Source: Streptomyces sp. NBRC 109706 (lineage in GTDB: Bacteria > Actinomycetota > Actinomycetes > Streptomycetales > Streptomycetaceae). Taken from it: a stretch of DNA of 64,000 nucleotides. The stretch spans positions 434,001 to 498,000 of the forward strand of contig NZ_BBOM01000006.1 of the NCBI RefSeq assembly GCF_000974485.1. The letters run 5' to 3'. The translations under genes were made by a program, and so were the position numbers. This document shows, piece after piece, positions 27,707-36,170 of the stretch (positions are counted from its first letter, which is position 1; each line of letters opens with the position of its first letter). The notes beneath the pieces are model-generated. The model searched no databases, was not told the origin of the DNA, and saw only the letters and a program-made list of their open reading frames with translations.

Positions 27707-29149
27707 ATGGCGGAGCTCGAACACGCGGGTGTTTCGTGGGACGAGGCCGGCCCCGAGGAGCAGTTGTCCGTCTCCCGGCCGCGGCACAGCCACGAGGAGG
27801 AGCCGCCGGACGAGCGGGCGGCCTTCGAGCGGCTGCCCCCACAGGATCTGGCGGCCGAACAGTCGGTGCTCGGCGGCATGTTGCTCTCCAAGGACGCCAT
27901 CGCCGATGTGGTGGAGGTGCTGCGCGGCCGGGATTTCTACAAGCCGGCGCACGAGACGATCTACGAGGCCATCCTCGATCTCTATGCCAAGGGCGAGCCG
28001 GCCGACCCGATCACCATCTCCGACGCGCTGACCAAACGCGGCGAGTTGGCCAGGGTCGGCGGCGCGGGCTATGTGCACTCGCTGGTGCAGACGGTGCCCA
28101 CGGCGGCCAACGCCGAGTACTACGCGGAGATCGTGCACGACCGCGCGGTGCTCCGCCGGCTGGTGCAGGCCGGCACCCGGATCACCCAGATGGGATATGC
28201 GGCCGACGGCGACGTCGACGACATCGTCAACTCGGCGCAGGCCGAGATCTACCAGGTCACCGAGCAGCGCACTGCCGAGGACTATCTGCCGCTCGGCGAC
28301 ATCATGGAGGGCGCGCTCGACGAGATCGAGGCGATCAGCAACCGCAGCGGGGAGATGACGGGGGTGCCCACCGGCTTCACCGATCTGGACTCGCTGACCA
28401 ACGGCCTGCACCCCGGCCAGATGATCGTGATCGCGGCCCGTCCCGCGATGGGCAAGTCCACGCTGGCGCTGGACTTCGCCCGCAGCTGTTCGATCAAGCA
28501 CAAGCTGCCCAGCGTCATCTTCTCGCTGGAGATGGGGCGCAACGAGATCGCCATGCGTCTGCTCTCCGCCGAGGCGCGGGTGGCGCTGCACCATATGCGC
28601 TCCGGCAGCATGACGGACGAGGACTGGAACCGCCTGGCCCGGCAGATGGCCGAGGTCAACGAGGCGCCGTTGTATATCGACGACTCGCCGAACCTGTCGA
28701 TGATGGAGATCCGGGCCAAGTGCCGGCGGCTGAAGCAGCGCAACGACCTCCAGCTGGTGGTGATCGACTACCTCCAGCTGATGCAGACCGGCGGCAGCCG
28801 CCGTCCGGAGAGCCGGCAGCAGGAGGTCTCGGAGATGTCCAGGAACCTCAAGCTGCTGGCCAAGGAGCTTGAGGTCCCGGTGGTGGCGCTCTCCCAGCTG
28901 AACCGTGGCCCGGAGCAGCGCACGGACAAGAAGCCGATGGTCTCCGACCTTCGAGAGTCAGGCTCGATCGAGCAGGATGCCGACATGGTCATCCTGTTGC
29001 ATCGGGAGGACGCCTACGAGAAGGAGTCCCCCCGCGCCGGCGAGGCGGATCTGATCGTCGCCAAGCACCGTAACGGCCCGACAGCCACGATCACGGTCGC
29101 CTTCCAGGGCCACTACTCCCGCTTCGTCAACATGGAGGGCGGCTTCTGA
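27707..29149 (+). CDS. dnaB: Replicative DNA helicase DnaB
   Basis: This hexameric 5'-3' helicase unwinds DNA at the fork. The N-terminal domain (about 45-150) begins PPQDLAAEQSVLGGML. The RecA-like domain has Walker A AARPAMGKST (about 242-251), Walker B LVVIDYLQLM (about 352) and an arginine-finger region (LSQLNRGPEQR, DLRESGSIEQDAD). The length of 480 residues shows no intein. GGGAGGAGGCGGAGACC precedes the ATG. The upstream region carries a phased DnaA-box-like array. Confidence 0.98.
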   Translation: MAELEHAGVSWDEAGPEEQLSVSRPRHSHEEEPPDERAAFERLPPQDLAAEQSVLGGMLLSKDAIADVVEVLRGRDFYKPAHETIYEAILDLYAKGEPADPITISDALTKRGELARVGGAGYVHSLVQTVPTAANAEYYAEIVHDRAVLRRLVQAGTRITQMGYAADGDVDDIVNSAQAEIYQVTEQRTAEDYLPLGDIMEGALDEIEAISNRSGEMTGVPTGFTDLDSLTNGLHPGQMIVIAARPAMGKSTLALDFARSCSIKHKLPSVIFSLEMGRNEIAMRLLSAEARVALHHMRSGSMTDEDWNRLARQMAEVNEAPLYIDDSPNLSMMEIRAKCRRLKQRNDLQLVVIDYLQLMQTGGSRRPESRQQEVSEMSRNLKLLAKELEVPVVALSQLNRGPEQRTDKKPMVSDLRESGSIEQDADMVILLHREDAYEKESPRAGEADLIVAKHRNGPTATITVAFQGHYSRFVNMEGGF

Positions 29150-29180
29150 GCCGCGCCGGGTGAACCGGGCCAGGTGGGGG

Positions 29181-29510
29181 TTAGTTCCGTTCGGCGTCGG
29201 CGTCGGGGTAGGGGCTGAGCATGGTGCCGAAGTAGGCCTCCGGGGGCTCCTCCAGGAGGGGCGGCACGTTCTCCATGAAGGCCCGCAGCGGGGGCGTCGC
29301 GTTGTGCCGGTCCAGGTCCTGCTGGGAGCGCCAGACCTCGTACAGGAAGAACCGGCCGTCCTCCTGCTCGTGGAGGTGGTACTGGAGGTTGCCCGGCTCC
29401 CCTCTGGTGGGACCCACGAGGGCGGTGAGAGCGCGTCGGACCTCGTCCGAGTGCTCCGGCCTGGGGCGGAGGAAACCGTAGAGGGCGATGGGGTGATCCG
29501 TGTTCGTCAT
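29181..29510 (-). CDS. Antibiotic biosynthesis monooxygenase (ABM) domain protein
   Basis: The protein of about 109 residues has a dimeric alpha-beta barrel ABM fold signature (GFLRPRPEHSDEVRRALTAL, EPGNLQYHLHEQEDGRFFLYEVW, FMENVPPLL). Such proteins are cofactor-free quinone-forming monooxygenases or related small-molecule enzymes. The ATG at 29510 (MTNTDH) is preferred: it lies 7 bases past a candidate -10 (TAGCGT) without a Shine-Dalgarno, as in leaderless transcripts. It diverges from a merR gene, and its putative promoter has a MerR-type elongated spacer containing a dyad. Substrate is unknown. Confidence 0.8.
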   Translation of the reverse strand: MTNTDHPIALYGFLRPRPEHSDEVRRALTALVGPTRGEPGNLQYHLHEQEDGRFFLYEVWRSQQDLDRHNATPPLRAFMENVPPLLEEPPEAYFGTMLSPYPDADAERN

Positions 29511-29525
29511 GACCCGCACGCTAGG

Positions 29526-29545
29526 ATCTCACATGGATGTGAGAT
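29526..29545. promoter_or_regulatory. MerR-type operator in an overspaced promoter
   Basis: The perfect dyad ATCTCACAT-GG-ATGTGAGAT lies in the 59-bp gap between the ABM and merR genes. On the minus strand TTGAAT (29549-29544) and CTAGCG (29524-29519) flank it with a 19-bp spacer, the layout of MerR-activated promoters. Confidence 0.75.
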
Positions 29546-29569
29546 TCAAGATGATGTGAGGAGCGTCAC

Positions 29570-29929
29570 ATGAAGATCGGCGAGCTGGCCGCCGCGACGG
29601 GTGCCTCCGTCCGGCTGCTGCGCTACTACGAGGAGCAGGGCCTCCTGGAGTCCCACCGCCTCGACAGCGGCCACCGCCGCTACGCCGACGGCGCGCCGGC
29701 CGTGGTCCGGCGCATTCGCGCGCTGCTGGACGCCGGCCTGCCGACCCGGGCCATCCGCGATCTGCTGCCCTGCGTTCGCCAGGACGGCACGGTCGCCGCC
29801 TGCAAGTTGGAGACCCTTCAGGAACATCTCCGGGGTCTGGACGACCGGATCTCCGCGCTGTCGGAGACCCGCACCTCGCTGGCCGGGCTCATCTCGGCCA
29901 CCCGGGCCAGCGAGCCGGCGCCCGTGTAG
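29570..29929 (+). CDS. MerR family transcriptional regulator
   Basis: The 119-residue protein has the MerR winged-helix start (MKIGELAAATGASVRLLRYYEEQGLL), RRY in the wing and a helical dimerisation region. Cysteines occur in LLPCVRQDGTVAACKLE and might serve as a sensor, but this is not a known metal pattern. GAGGAGCGTCAC precedes the ATG. It diverges from the ABM gene and probably controls it through the dyad between them. Confidence 0.88.
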   Translation: MKIGELAAATGASVRLLRYYEEQGLLESHRLDSGHRRYADGAPAVVRRIRALLDAGLPTRAIRDLLPCVRQDGTVAACKLETLQEHLRGLDDRISALSETRTSLAGLISATRASEPAPV

Positions 29930-29939
29930 GGCCGCCGCC

Positions 29940-30659
29940 TCAACGCTCGGTCAGGGTGCGGGCGAGGAGCGGCAGCAGGCGCTCCCAGTGGCGACGCAGC
30001 GCGGCGGGATCGAAGGCGTCGGTGTCGGACATGGTGAAGCCGTGGACGGTGCCCGGGTAGATCTCGGAGCTGCCGTGGACCCCGGCGGCGTCCAGGGCCT
30101 GGTTGAGTTCGCCCAGGTCCGCGGGCGTCAGATCCGTTGCGGCATGGCCGAAGTGGACCTCGGCGGCGAGGTGGCGCAGGCTCTCGAACCCGTCGGCGGC
30201 CACCGGTGCGTGGAAGGCAGCGAGGGCGGCCACCAGGTCGGGGCGCGCCACGGCGGTGCGCGTCGCCAGCAGGCCGCCGATGCAGTAGCCGGTCACCGCG
30301 ACCGGCCCCGGGCCGACCTCGGGCTGGCTGGTGAGGAATGCCAGATAGGCGTCGGCGTCGCTCAGGGCGCGTTCGGCGGTGTGCGCCTCGATCAGGGGCA
30401 TCAGCTGGGCGACGATCGCGGGACGGGCCTCCTCCCCGATATGCGCGGGGAGTTCGACCAGCGGCGTCGGCCCCTGGCGGTAGAAGAAGTTGGGAGCGAG
30501 CACGTAGTACCCGTGGCCGGCCAGTTCGTCGGCCATCTCCCGCAGCGCGGTCCTGATGCCGAACGCGTCCGCGTACATCAGCACCCCCGGATGCCGCTCG
30601 CCGTCGTCGGGGAAGGCGACAAGGGCATCCGCCTGACCGTTCGTGGTGGGAATCTGCAC
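29940..30659 (-). CDS. Dienelactone hydrolase family protein
   Basis: The alpha/beta hydrolase of about 239 residues belongs to the dienelactone hydrolase family, which opens lactones or esters. It has a nucleophile Cys motif (VTGYCIGGLL, about 113), a Glu/Asp region and a C-terminal histidine (YPGTVHGFTM). The first canonical start is GTG at 30659. However, the frame is open upstream, and an ATT at 30674 aligns with the usual family N-terminus (xSTKSVQIPT) and lies 9 bases from GGAAGGA, so initiation at ATT is possible. It diverges from a marR gene. Confidence 0.85.
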   Translation of the reverse strand: MQIPTTNGQADALVAFPDDGERHPGVLMYADAFGIRTALREMADELAGHGYYVLAPNFFYRQGPTPLVELPAHIGEEARPAIVAQLMPLIEAHTAERALSDADAYLAFLTSQPEVGPGPVAVTGYCIGGLLATRTAVARPDLVAALAAFHAPVAADGFESLRHLAAEVHFGHAATDLTPADLGELNQALDAAGVHGSSEIYPGTVHGFTMSDTDAFDPAALRRHWERLLPLLARTLTER

Positions 30660-30704
30660 GCTCTTGGTGGAAATAGTGGATCTTCCTTCCCTGACCCCCC
30701 GAGT

Positions 30705-30765
30705 GAACGTTTGTCGAACTAACGTTCTCGGCGTCAGCGACCGTATATCGTTAGTCTGACTAACG
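30705..30765. promoter_or_regulatory. Operator region between hydrolase and marR
   Basis: Two dyads are seen: GAACGTT-N9-AACGTTC (30705-30727) and CGTTAGTC-T-GACTAACG (30749-30765). They share the ACTAACG word. Position between divergent genes suggests MarR autoregulation and control of the hydrolase. Confidence 0.7.
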
Positions 30766-30767
30766 CA

Positions 30768-31259
30768 ATGACTAGGATTGGCCCCATGCCCCAGGTCGAA
30801 GCCACGGACGTGCCCGACGACGGTGGGAGCGCGACCCCCGAGGGGCTGCGGCGGCGGGTGAGCCGACAGCTGTCGCAGCTGACCGCGCGGTCGGATCGCC
30901 TGATCAACCAGGGGTTGGCCCAGGTCGACGCCCGCAAGTGGCACTACGCCGTGCTCGCCTCACTGCGGGAGTACGGGCCCGGCAGCCAGGCGACGTTGAG
31001 CCGGCGCACCGGCATCTACCGCAGCGACATGGTCGGTGTGCTCAACGAGCTGGCCGAACGCGAACTCGTCGATCGGGCGCCGGATCCCGACGACCGGCGC
31101 CGCAACATCGTCAGGATCTCCGTCCGGGGCGACCGCCATCTGCGCGTTCTCGACACCGTCCTGGACGATCTCCACGACCGACTGCTCGCGCCGCTGAGCG
31201 CGGCCGAACGCGACGAGTTCCTGCGGCTGCTCACCCGGCTGTTGGACCATCGCCCCTGA
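30768..31259 (+). CDS. MarR family transcriptional regulator
   Basis: The winged-helix regulator has up to 163 residues; ATG at 30768 directly follows the dyad and ATG at 30786 (MPQVEA) is an alternative. The core reads KWHYAVLASLREYGPGSQAT, RRTGIYRSDMVGVLNELAER and the wing DPDDRRRNIVRIS. It is a clear paralogue of the MarR at 37409-37858, with the same HYAxLA and DRRRNxI blocks. It probably represses the divergent dienelactone hydrolase gene in response to a small phenolic or electrophilic ligand, which is inference from family habit. Confidence 0.88.
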   Translation: MTRIGPMPQVEATDVPDDGGSATPEGLRRRVSRQLSQLTARSDRLINQGLAQVDARKWHYAVLASLREYGPGSQATLSRRTGIYRSDMVGVLNELAERELVDRAPDPDDRRRNIVRISVRGDRHLRVLDTVLDDLHDRLLAPLSAAERDEFLRLLTRLLDHRP

Positions 31260-31378
31260 CCGTTCGGCGTCTGCGCGGTCGAGGCCCGCCCGCCGAACCC
31301 GGACGCCGGCCGGCCCCGTTCCGCCACCGGGCCGCAACCCGACCGGCCCCCGACCGGCCCCGACCGAAAGGCTCCGCC

Positions 31379-31771
31379 ATGGCCAGCAAGTTCACCGAGC
31401 TCGCGATCGACTGCGCCGACCCCCGCCGTCTCGCCCTCTTCTGGTGCTCGGTGCTCGACTACGAGGTGCTGGACGAGGAGGACGGCGGTGATGTCGTCAC
31501 CATCGGCTCTCCCGCCTTCCCCGAGGGGGGCGACCGCCCCGGCCCGGTGCCGCCGGTGTTGACCTTCGCGCGCGTGCCCGAGGGCAAGGCCGTCAAGAAC
31601 CGGCTGCATATCGACGTCAACCCGACCGACCGGGAGCAGGACGCGGAGGTCCGTCGCCTGCTCGACCTGGGCGCCCGCCATACCGAGGTCGGCCAGGGCG
31701 AGACGAGCTGGGTGGTTCTCGCCGACCCGGAGGGGAACGAGTTCTGCGTTCTGGCGACCCGCCGCCCCTGA
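31379..31771 (+). CDS. VOC (glyoxalase/bleomycin-resistance fold) family protein
   Basis: The 130-residue protein has two beta-alpha-beta-beta-beta modules (FTELAIDCADPRRLALFWCSVLDYEV; RLHIDVNPTDREQDAEV; WVVLADPEGNEFCVL). Proteins of this type bind metal or small molecules, and many are of unknown function. GAAAGGCTCCGCC precedes the ATG. It follows marR on the same strand after 119 bp. Confidence 0.85.
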   Translation: MASKFTELAIDCADPRRLALFWCSVLDYEVLDEEDGGDVVTIGSPAFPEGGDRPGPVPPVLTFARVPEGKAVKNRLHIDVNPTDREQDAEVRRLLDLGARHTEVGQGETSWVVLADPEGNEFCVLATRRP

Positions 31772-31802
31772 CCCTGACCTTGGCCCGCCGGGTCGGGTCA
31801 GG

Positions 31803-32096
31803 TCAGGCCGAGAGCGCCCGCTCTCCGACGCCGTCCTCCGCGCCGGAGGCGGTCTCCGGCACGCATGCGACGGACAGCTCGTCCAGCGATACGCCCAGCG
31901 CCGTGGCGAGCGCCGCCACGGTGAAGAAGGACGGGGTCGGCGCCCGCCCCGTCTCGATCTTGCGCAGGGTCTCCGCCGAGATCCCCGCCGCCGCCGCGAC
32001 CTCGACCATGCTCCGGTTGCCCCGCGCTCGGCGCAGCAGCGCGCCGAACAGCTCGCCGCGTCGCCGTTCCCAGGGACTCAAGGGGGTTCGCACCAT
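31803..32096 (-). CDS. XRE family helix-turn-helix regulator
   Basis: The 97-residue protein has a Cro/CI-type DNA-binding domain (about 15-70: LLRRARGNRSMVEVAAAAGISAE, TLRKIETGRAPTPSFFTVAALATALG) and a short tail. It diverges from map, with a perfect ATACCGGTAT dyad in the promoter gap, so it probably regulates itself and the map-dipeptidase pair. Confidence 0.82.
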   Translation of the reverse strand: MVRTPLSPWERRRGELFGALLRRARGNRSMVEVAAAAGISAETLRKIETGRAPTPSFFTVAALATALGVSLDELSVACVPETASGAEDGVGERALSA

Positions 32097-32109
32097 GCCT
32101 GTGATACTA

Positions 32110-32119
32110 ATACCGGTAT
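32110..32119. promoter_or_regulatory. Short palindromic operator between XRE gene and map
   Basis: ATACCGGTAT lies 14 bp from the XRE start in an AT-rich patch (GATACTAATACCGGTATAAAAATT) unusual for this GC-rich window. It fits a promoter-operator of the XRE protein. Confidence 0.6.
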
Positions 32120-32192
32120 AAAAATTGGACCCCGGTTGTGCGGGTGAACCCCCGGCCGGATCCGGGCCGGGAGAGCGAAGGAGTGGCGGAGC

Positions 32193-32960
<768 letters not shown>

Positions 32961-32988
32961 GCCCGATGGCCGGAACCGAGGAGCGTCC

Positions 32989-33639
32989 ATGGTTGTGCTG
33001 ATGTCCGATCCGAGCGTCGCGGCCATTCCCGTCCGCGAGTGCGGCGAAGCGCTGGCGGAGGTGCGGGCGGACGGTCCGTTGCTGCTCGACGAGCGGAAGC
33101 GTCGGGATTCGGACGGCGCCTTCGTCCACCTCAGGGAGGGCGTGCTCGACCGGCTGATCGCCGCTCAGGCGGCACTGCCGGAGGGCCGGCGGTTGCTCTT
33201 CATCGAGGGGTATCACCCTCCTGAACTGCAACGACGCTATTTCGACCACTACTGCGCACGGCTGCGGGCCGAGCACCCCGCCTGGTCGAAGGAGGCGCTG
33301 CGCTCGGCCGCCAGCCGCTATGTCTCGCCTCCCGAGATCGCACCGCACTGCGCCGGCGCCGCCCTCGATGTGACGCTCGCCGATCGACACGGCCACGAAC
33401 TCGACCTCGGTACCCGGGTCAACGCGACCCCCGAGGAGAGCGAAGGCGGCTGCTACACGGCGGCGCCGAACATACCGCCGGCGGCCCGCTCGCTCCGCGA
33501 CTGCCTCGGCGCCGCGCTGACCGGCGCCGGCCTGGTCAACTATCCGACGGAGTGGTGGCACTGGTCATACGGGGACCGTTACTGGGCCCTGATGACCGGC
33601 GCGCCGGCGGCCCGCTATGGCCCGGTCGAGCCCGGCTGA
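32989..33639 (+). CDS. VanX-like D-alanyl-D-alanine dipeptidase (M15D) with altered active-site Arg
   Basis: This 216-residue zinc peptidase resembles VanX/DdpX, which hydrolyse D-Ala-D-Ala. The zinc ligands are present: H120 and D127 in HCAGAALD, and E188/H191 in EWWH. The segment EGYHPPELQ has His76 where VanX has the catalytic Arg71 (GYRP), so activity or substrate may differ. No signal peptide is seen, so it acts in the cytoplasm. It is probably co-transcribed with map (28-bp gap). Confidence 0.85.
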   Translation: MVVLMSDPSVAAIPVRECGEALAEVRADGPLLLDERKRRDSDGAFVHLREGVLDRLIAAQAALPEGRRLLFIEGYHPPELQRRYFDHYCARLRAEHPAWSKEALRSAASRYVSPPEIAPHCAGAALDVTLADRHGHELDLGTRVNATPEESEGGCYTAAPNIPPAARSLRDCLGAALTGAGLVNYPTEWWHWSYGDRYWALMTGAPAARYGPVEPG

Positions 33640-33666
33640 ACCAGCCGATGGGGCTGGACAAACGGC

Positions 33667-35160
33667 TCAGCGGAGTTGGCGCAGGGCCGAGGCGATGGCC
33701 GCGACCCCCTCCTCGATCGCGTGGGGTGTGCTGGCGGCATAGCCGAGCACCAGGCCGGGGCGGCCCGGGCGCTGGCGGTGCCAGGACAGCGGTTGGGCGC
33801 GGACCCCGCGTGCCAGCGCCAGTTCGGCCAGCGCCGTGTCGTCGATGCCGGGCCGCAGGGTGACCGTCAGATGCAGTCCGGCCGCCGCTCCGTGCACCAT
33901 CGCCTCGGGGAGGTGCGCGGCCAGCGCGGCGATCATCGCGTCCCGGCGGCGCCGGTGGCGCTGGCGCACCAGCCGCAGATGCCGTTCCAACTCGCCGGAC
34001 GCCATCAGCCGGGCGAGCGTCAGCTGGGGCAGCACGGCGTTGCCGAGGTCGGCGTACCGTTTCGCCTCGACCAGAGCCTCGTGGTAGCGGGGCGGCGCCA
34101 CGACCCAGCCGATGCGCATCCCCGGCGAGAGGATCTTGGAGATGCTGCCCGCGTAGCAGACGTGTTCGGGGAGCATCGACCGCAGTGCCGCGACCGGCGG
34201 CCGGTCGTAGCGGTGCTCGGCGTCGTAGTCGTCCTCGATGACCAGGCCGTCGCGCCGCCGGGCCCAGGCGGTCAGCTCCCGGCGGCGTTCGCCGGAGAGG
34301 ACCACGCCGGTGGGGAACTGGTGGGCCGGGGTCAGCAGCACGGCGCCGGCCCCGCTCTCCGCCAACTCCGCCACCCGCAGCCCCTCCTCGTCCACCGCGA
34401 CCGGCGGCGTCGTCAGGCCACGGTGCCGCAGATGCTGTCGGGCGCCGAGCGAACTCGGCTCCTCCACCGCGACGCTTGCGACCCCGGACAGGTAGAGCAA
34501 CTGGCCCAGGAGGGACAGTGTCTGGGCGGTGCCGGCGACGATCAGCACCTCGTCCGGGGCGACGGCGATGCCCCGGTTACGGGCCAGCCAGGTGGCGACG
34601 GCGGCGCGCAGGGCCGGTGTGCCGCGCGGATCCCCATAGCCGAGATCGGCCGCGGACAACCGGGAGAGCAGGGCGCGTTCGGTGCGGAGCCAGGCGGCCC
34701 GGGGGAACGCGGCCAGATCGGGGAGGCCGGGCGACAGATCGATCCTGGCGGGCGCGGCGCGCAGCGCGTCAAACGAGGCGTGATCAGGGACCCCGTCGAA
34801 CGGGTTCGCGGTCGTGGGCGGGCCGGGAGCGGTGGGCGCGTCAACGGTCGCCGCCGGGGCGGGGACGGCGACAACGACCGTTCCGTTTCGTCGATGACCG
34901 GCCGCATGGCCTTCTTCGATCAGTCGGCGATAAGCCTCGGTCACCACGCCCCGGGACACCCGCAGTTCACCGGCGAGCGCCCGGGTGGCCGGCAGCCTGC
35001 TGCCCACGGGGAGCCGCCCCTCGGCCATGGCCCGTCGCAGCTGCCCGGCCAGCCAGCGGGAGCGTCCTCCGGCGGGTGCCTCGGCGATGTCCAACTGGAG
35101 GAAGTCGGAGCCGCGCGGCTCTTTGGACCAGGAGACTCCATGCTCTTTGGACCTTTCCAT
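33667..35160 (-). CDS. MocR/PdxR-type GntR regulator with aminotransferase domain
   Basis: The 497-residue fusion has an N-terminal GntR winged helix (about 30-100: LAGQLRRAMAEGRLPVGSRL, ATRALAGELRVSRGVVTEAYRRL). A fold-type I aminotransferase-like domain follows, with the PLP lysine in CYAGSISKILSPGMRIGW and DDYDAEHRYD before it. Such proteins bind PLP and regulate vitamin B6, GABA or amino-sugar genes. The ATG at 35160 is used. Two 12-bp direct repeats lie within the first codons (35118-35153) and could be its own operator. It diverges from a methyltransferase gene 29 bp away. Confidence 0.9.
   Translation of the reverse strand: MERSKEHGVSWSKEPRGSDFLQLDIAEAPAGGRSRWLAGQLRRAMAEGRLPVGSRLPATRALAGELRVSRGVVTEAYRRLIEEGHAAGHRRNGTVVVAVPAPAATVDAPTAPGPPTTANPFDGVPDHASFDALRAAPARIDLSPGLPDLAAFPRAAWLRTERALLSRLSAADLGYGDPRGTPALRAAVATWLARNRGIAVAPDEVLIVAGTAQTLSLLGQLLYLSGVASVAVEEPSSLGARQHLRHRGLTTPPVAVDEEGLRVAELAESGAGAVLLTPAHQFPTGVVLSGERRRELTAWARRRDGLVIEDDYDAEHRYDRPPVAALRSMLPEHVCYAGSISKILSPGMRIGWVVAPPRYHEALVEAKRYADLGNAVLPQLTLARLMASGELERHLRLVRQRHRRRRDAMIAALAAHLPEAMVHGAAAGLHLTVTLRPGIDDTALAELALARGVRAQPLSWHRQRPGRPGLVLGYAASTPHAIEEGVAAIASALRQLR
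35118..35153. promoter_or_regulatory. Direct repeats at the MocR gene start
   Basis: GCTCTTTGGACC occurs at 35118-35129 and again at 35142-35153, 24 bp apart. MocR regulators commonly bind direct repeats in the shared divergent promoter. Here the repeats fall inside the first 15 codons of mocR, just before the methyltransferase gene. Confidence 0.55.
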
Positions 35161-35189
35161 GAGGCCATAGTGCCCGGCAGGCTGAGGCC

Positions 35190-36098
35190 ATGAACGGCAT
35201 CTCCTCCTCTCCGCAGCCGGCCGCACCGGCTCCCTCGCCCGCTCGGGATTCGCAGGAATCCTCCGCTGCGGGCGTCGACTACATCCACGGATACTCCGAG
35301 CGCGAGGCCACCCGGCTCGGTGACCAGGCCAATGTGCTCGCCCCGCTGTTGCACGAGGGGACCGCCTATCCGGCGGGCAGCCGGGTGCTGGAGGTCGGCT
35401 GCGGCGTCGGCGCCCAGACGGTTCATCTGCTCGACTCCAGCCCCGGGGCGCGGATCGTCTCCGTCGATCGTTCGCGGGAGTCGCTTGCGCTCGCCCGGGC
35501 CAATGTCGCCGCTCACGCGCCGGAGGCCCGGGTGGAGTGGTGCCATGGCGATCTGTTCGATCTGCCCTTCGCCGAGGGGGAGTTCGACCACCTCTTTATC
35601 TGCTTTGTCCTGGAGCATCTGGGCGATCCGGTGGCCGCCCTGCGGCGGCTGCGGCCGCTGGTCCGGCCGGGCGGCACCATCACCGTGATCGAGGGGGACC
35701 ATGGCTCGGCCCTCTTCCACCCGGACAGCGCGCTCGCCCGGGCGGCGATCGACTGCCACACCCGGCTCCAGGCCGCCGCCGGCGGAAACGCGAAGCTCGG
35801 CCGCCAGCTCCAGCCGCTGCTCGCCGAGGCCGGATACGCGGACGTCACGGTGCGGCCGCGCACCGTCTACGCCGACCGCACCCGGCCGGAGATGGTGCGA
35901 GGGTTCACCAGGGACACGTTTATCCCGGTGATCGCCTCGGTGCGCGAACAGGCGTTGGACGCCGGGCTCGCCACCGCCAAGGACTTCGACCGTGGCATCG
36001 CGGATCTGCGGCGGACCGCGGTGGACGACGGGGTCTTCCACTACACGTTCTTCAAGGCCGTGGCCCACCGCCCCACCGGGGACGGGGCCGCCGGGTGA
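35190..36098 (+). CDS. Class I SAM-dependent methyltransferase
   Basis: The 302-residue protein has a Rossmann-type methyltransferase core: motif I VLEVGCGVGAQT (about 66-77), VDRSRESLALAR with the acidic residue at the end of strand 2, and the motif IV region FDHLFICFVLEHL. A C-terminal helical segment (about 195-302) follows. The substrate is unknown. Divergent placement beside mocR suggests control by that regulator. Confidence 0.87.
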   Translation: MNGISSSPQPAAPAPSPARDSQESSAAGVDYIHGYSEREATRLGDQANVLAPLLHEGTAYPAGSRVLEVGCGVGAQTVHLLDSSPGARIVSVDRSRESLALARANVAAHAPEARVEWCHGDLFDLPFAEGEFDHLFICFVLEHLGDPVAALRRLRPLVRPGGTITVIEGDHGSALFHPDSALARAAIDCHTRLQAAAGGNAKLGRQLQPLLAEAGYADVTVRPRTVYADRTRPEMVRGFTRDTFIPVIASVREQALDAGLATAKDFDRGIADLRRTAVDDGVFHYTFFKAVAHRPTGDGAAG

Positions 36099-36170
36099 CG
36101 GGCGCCGTCGGCCGGTCCGCGCGCCCATAAGGACTGGACGAACCGCCCGGTGCATGGAAATCTATGTGGC

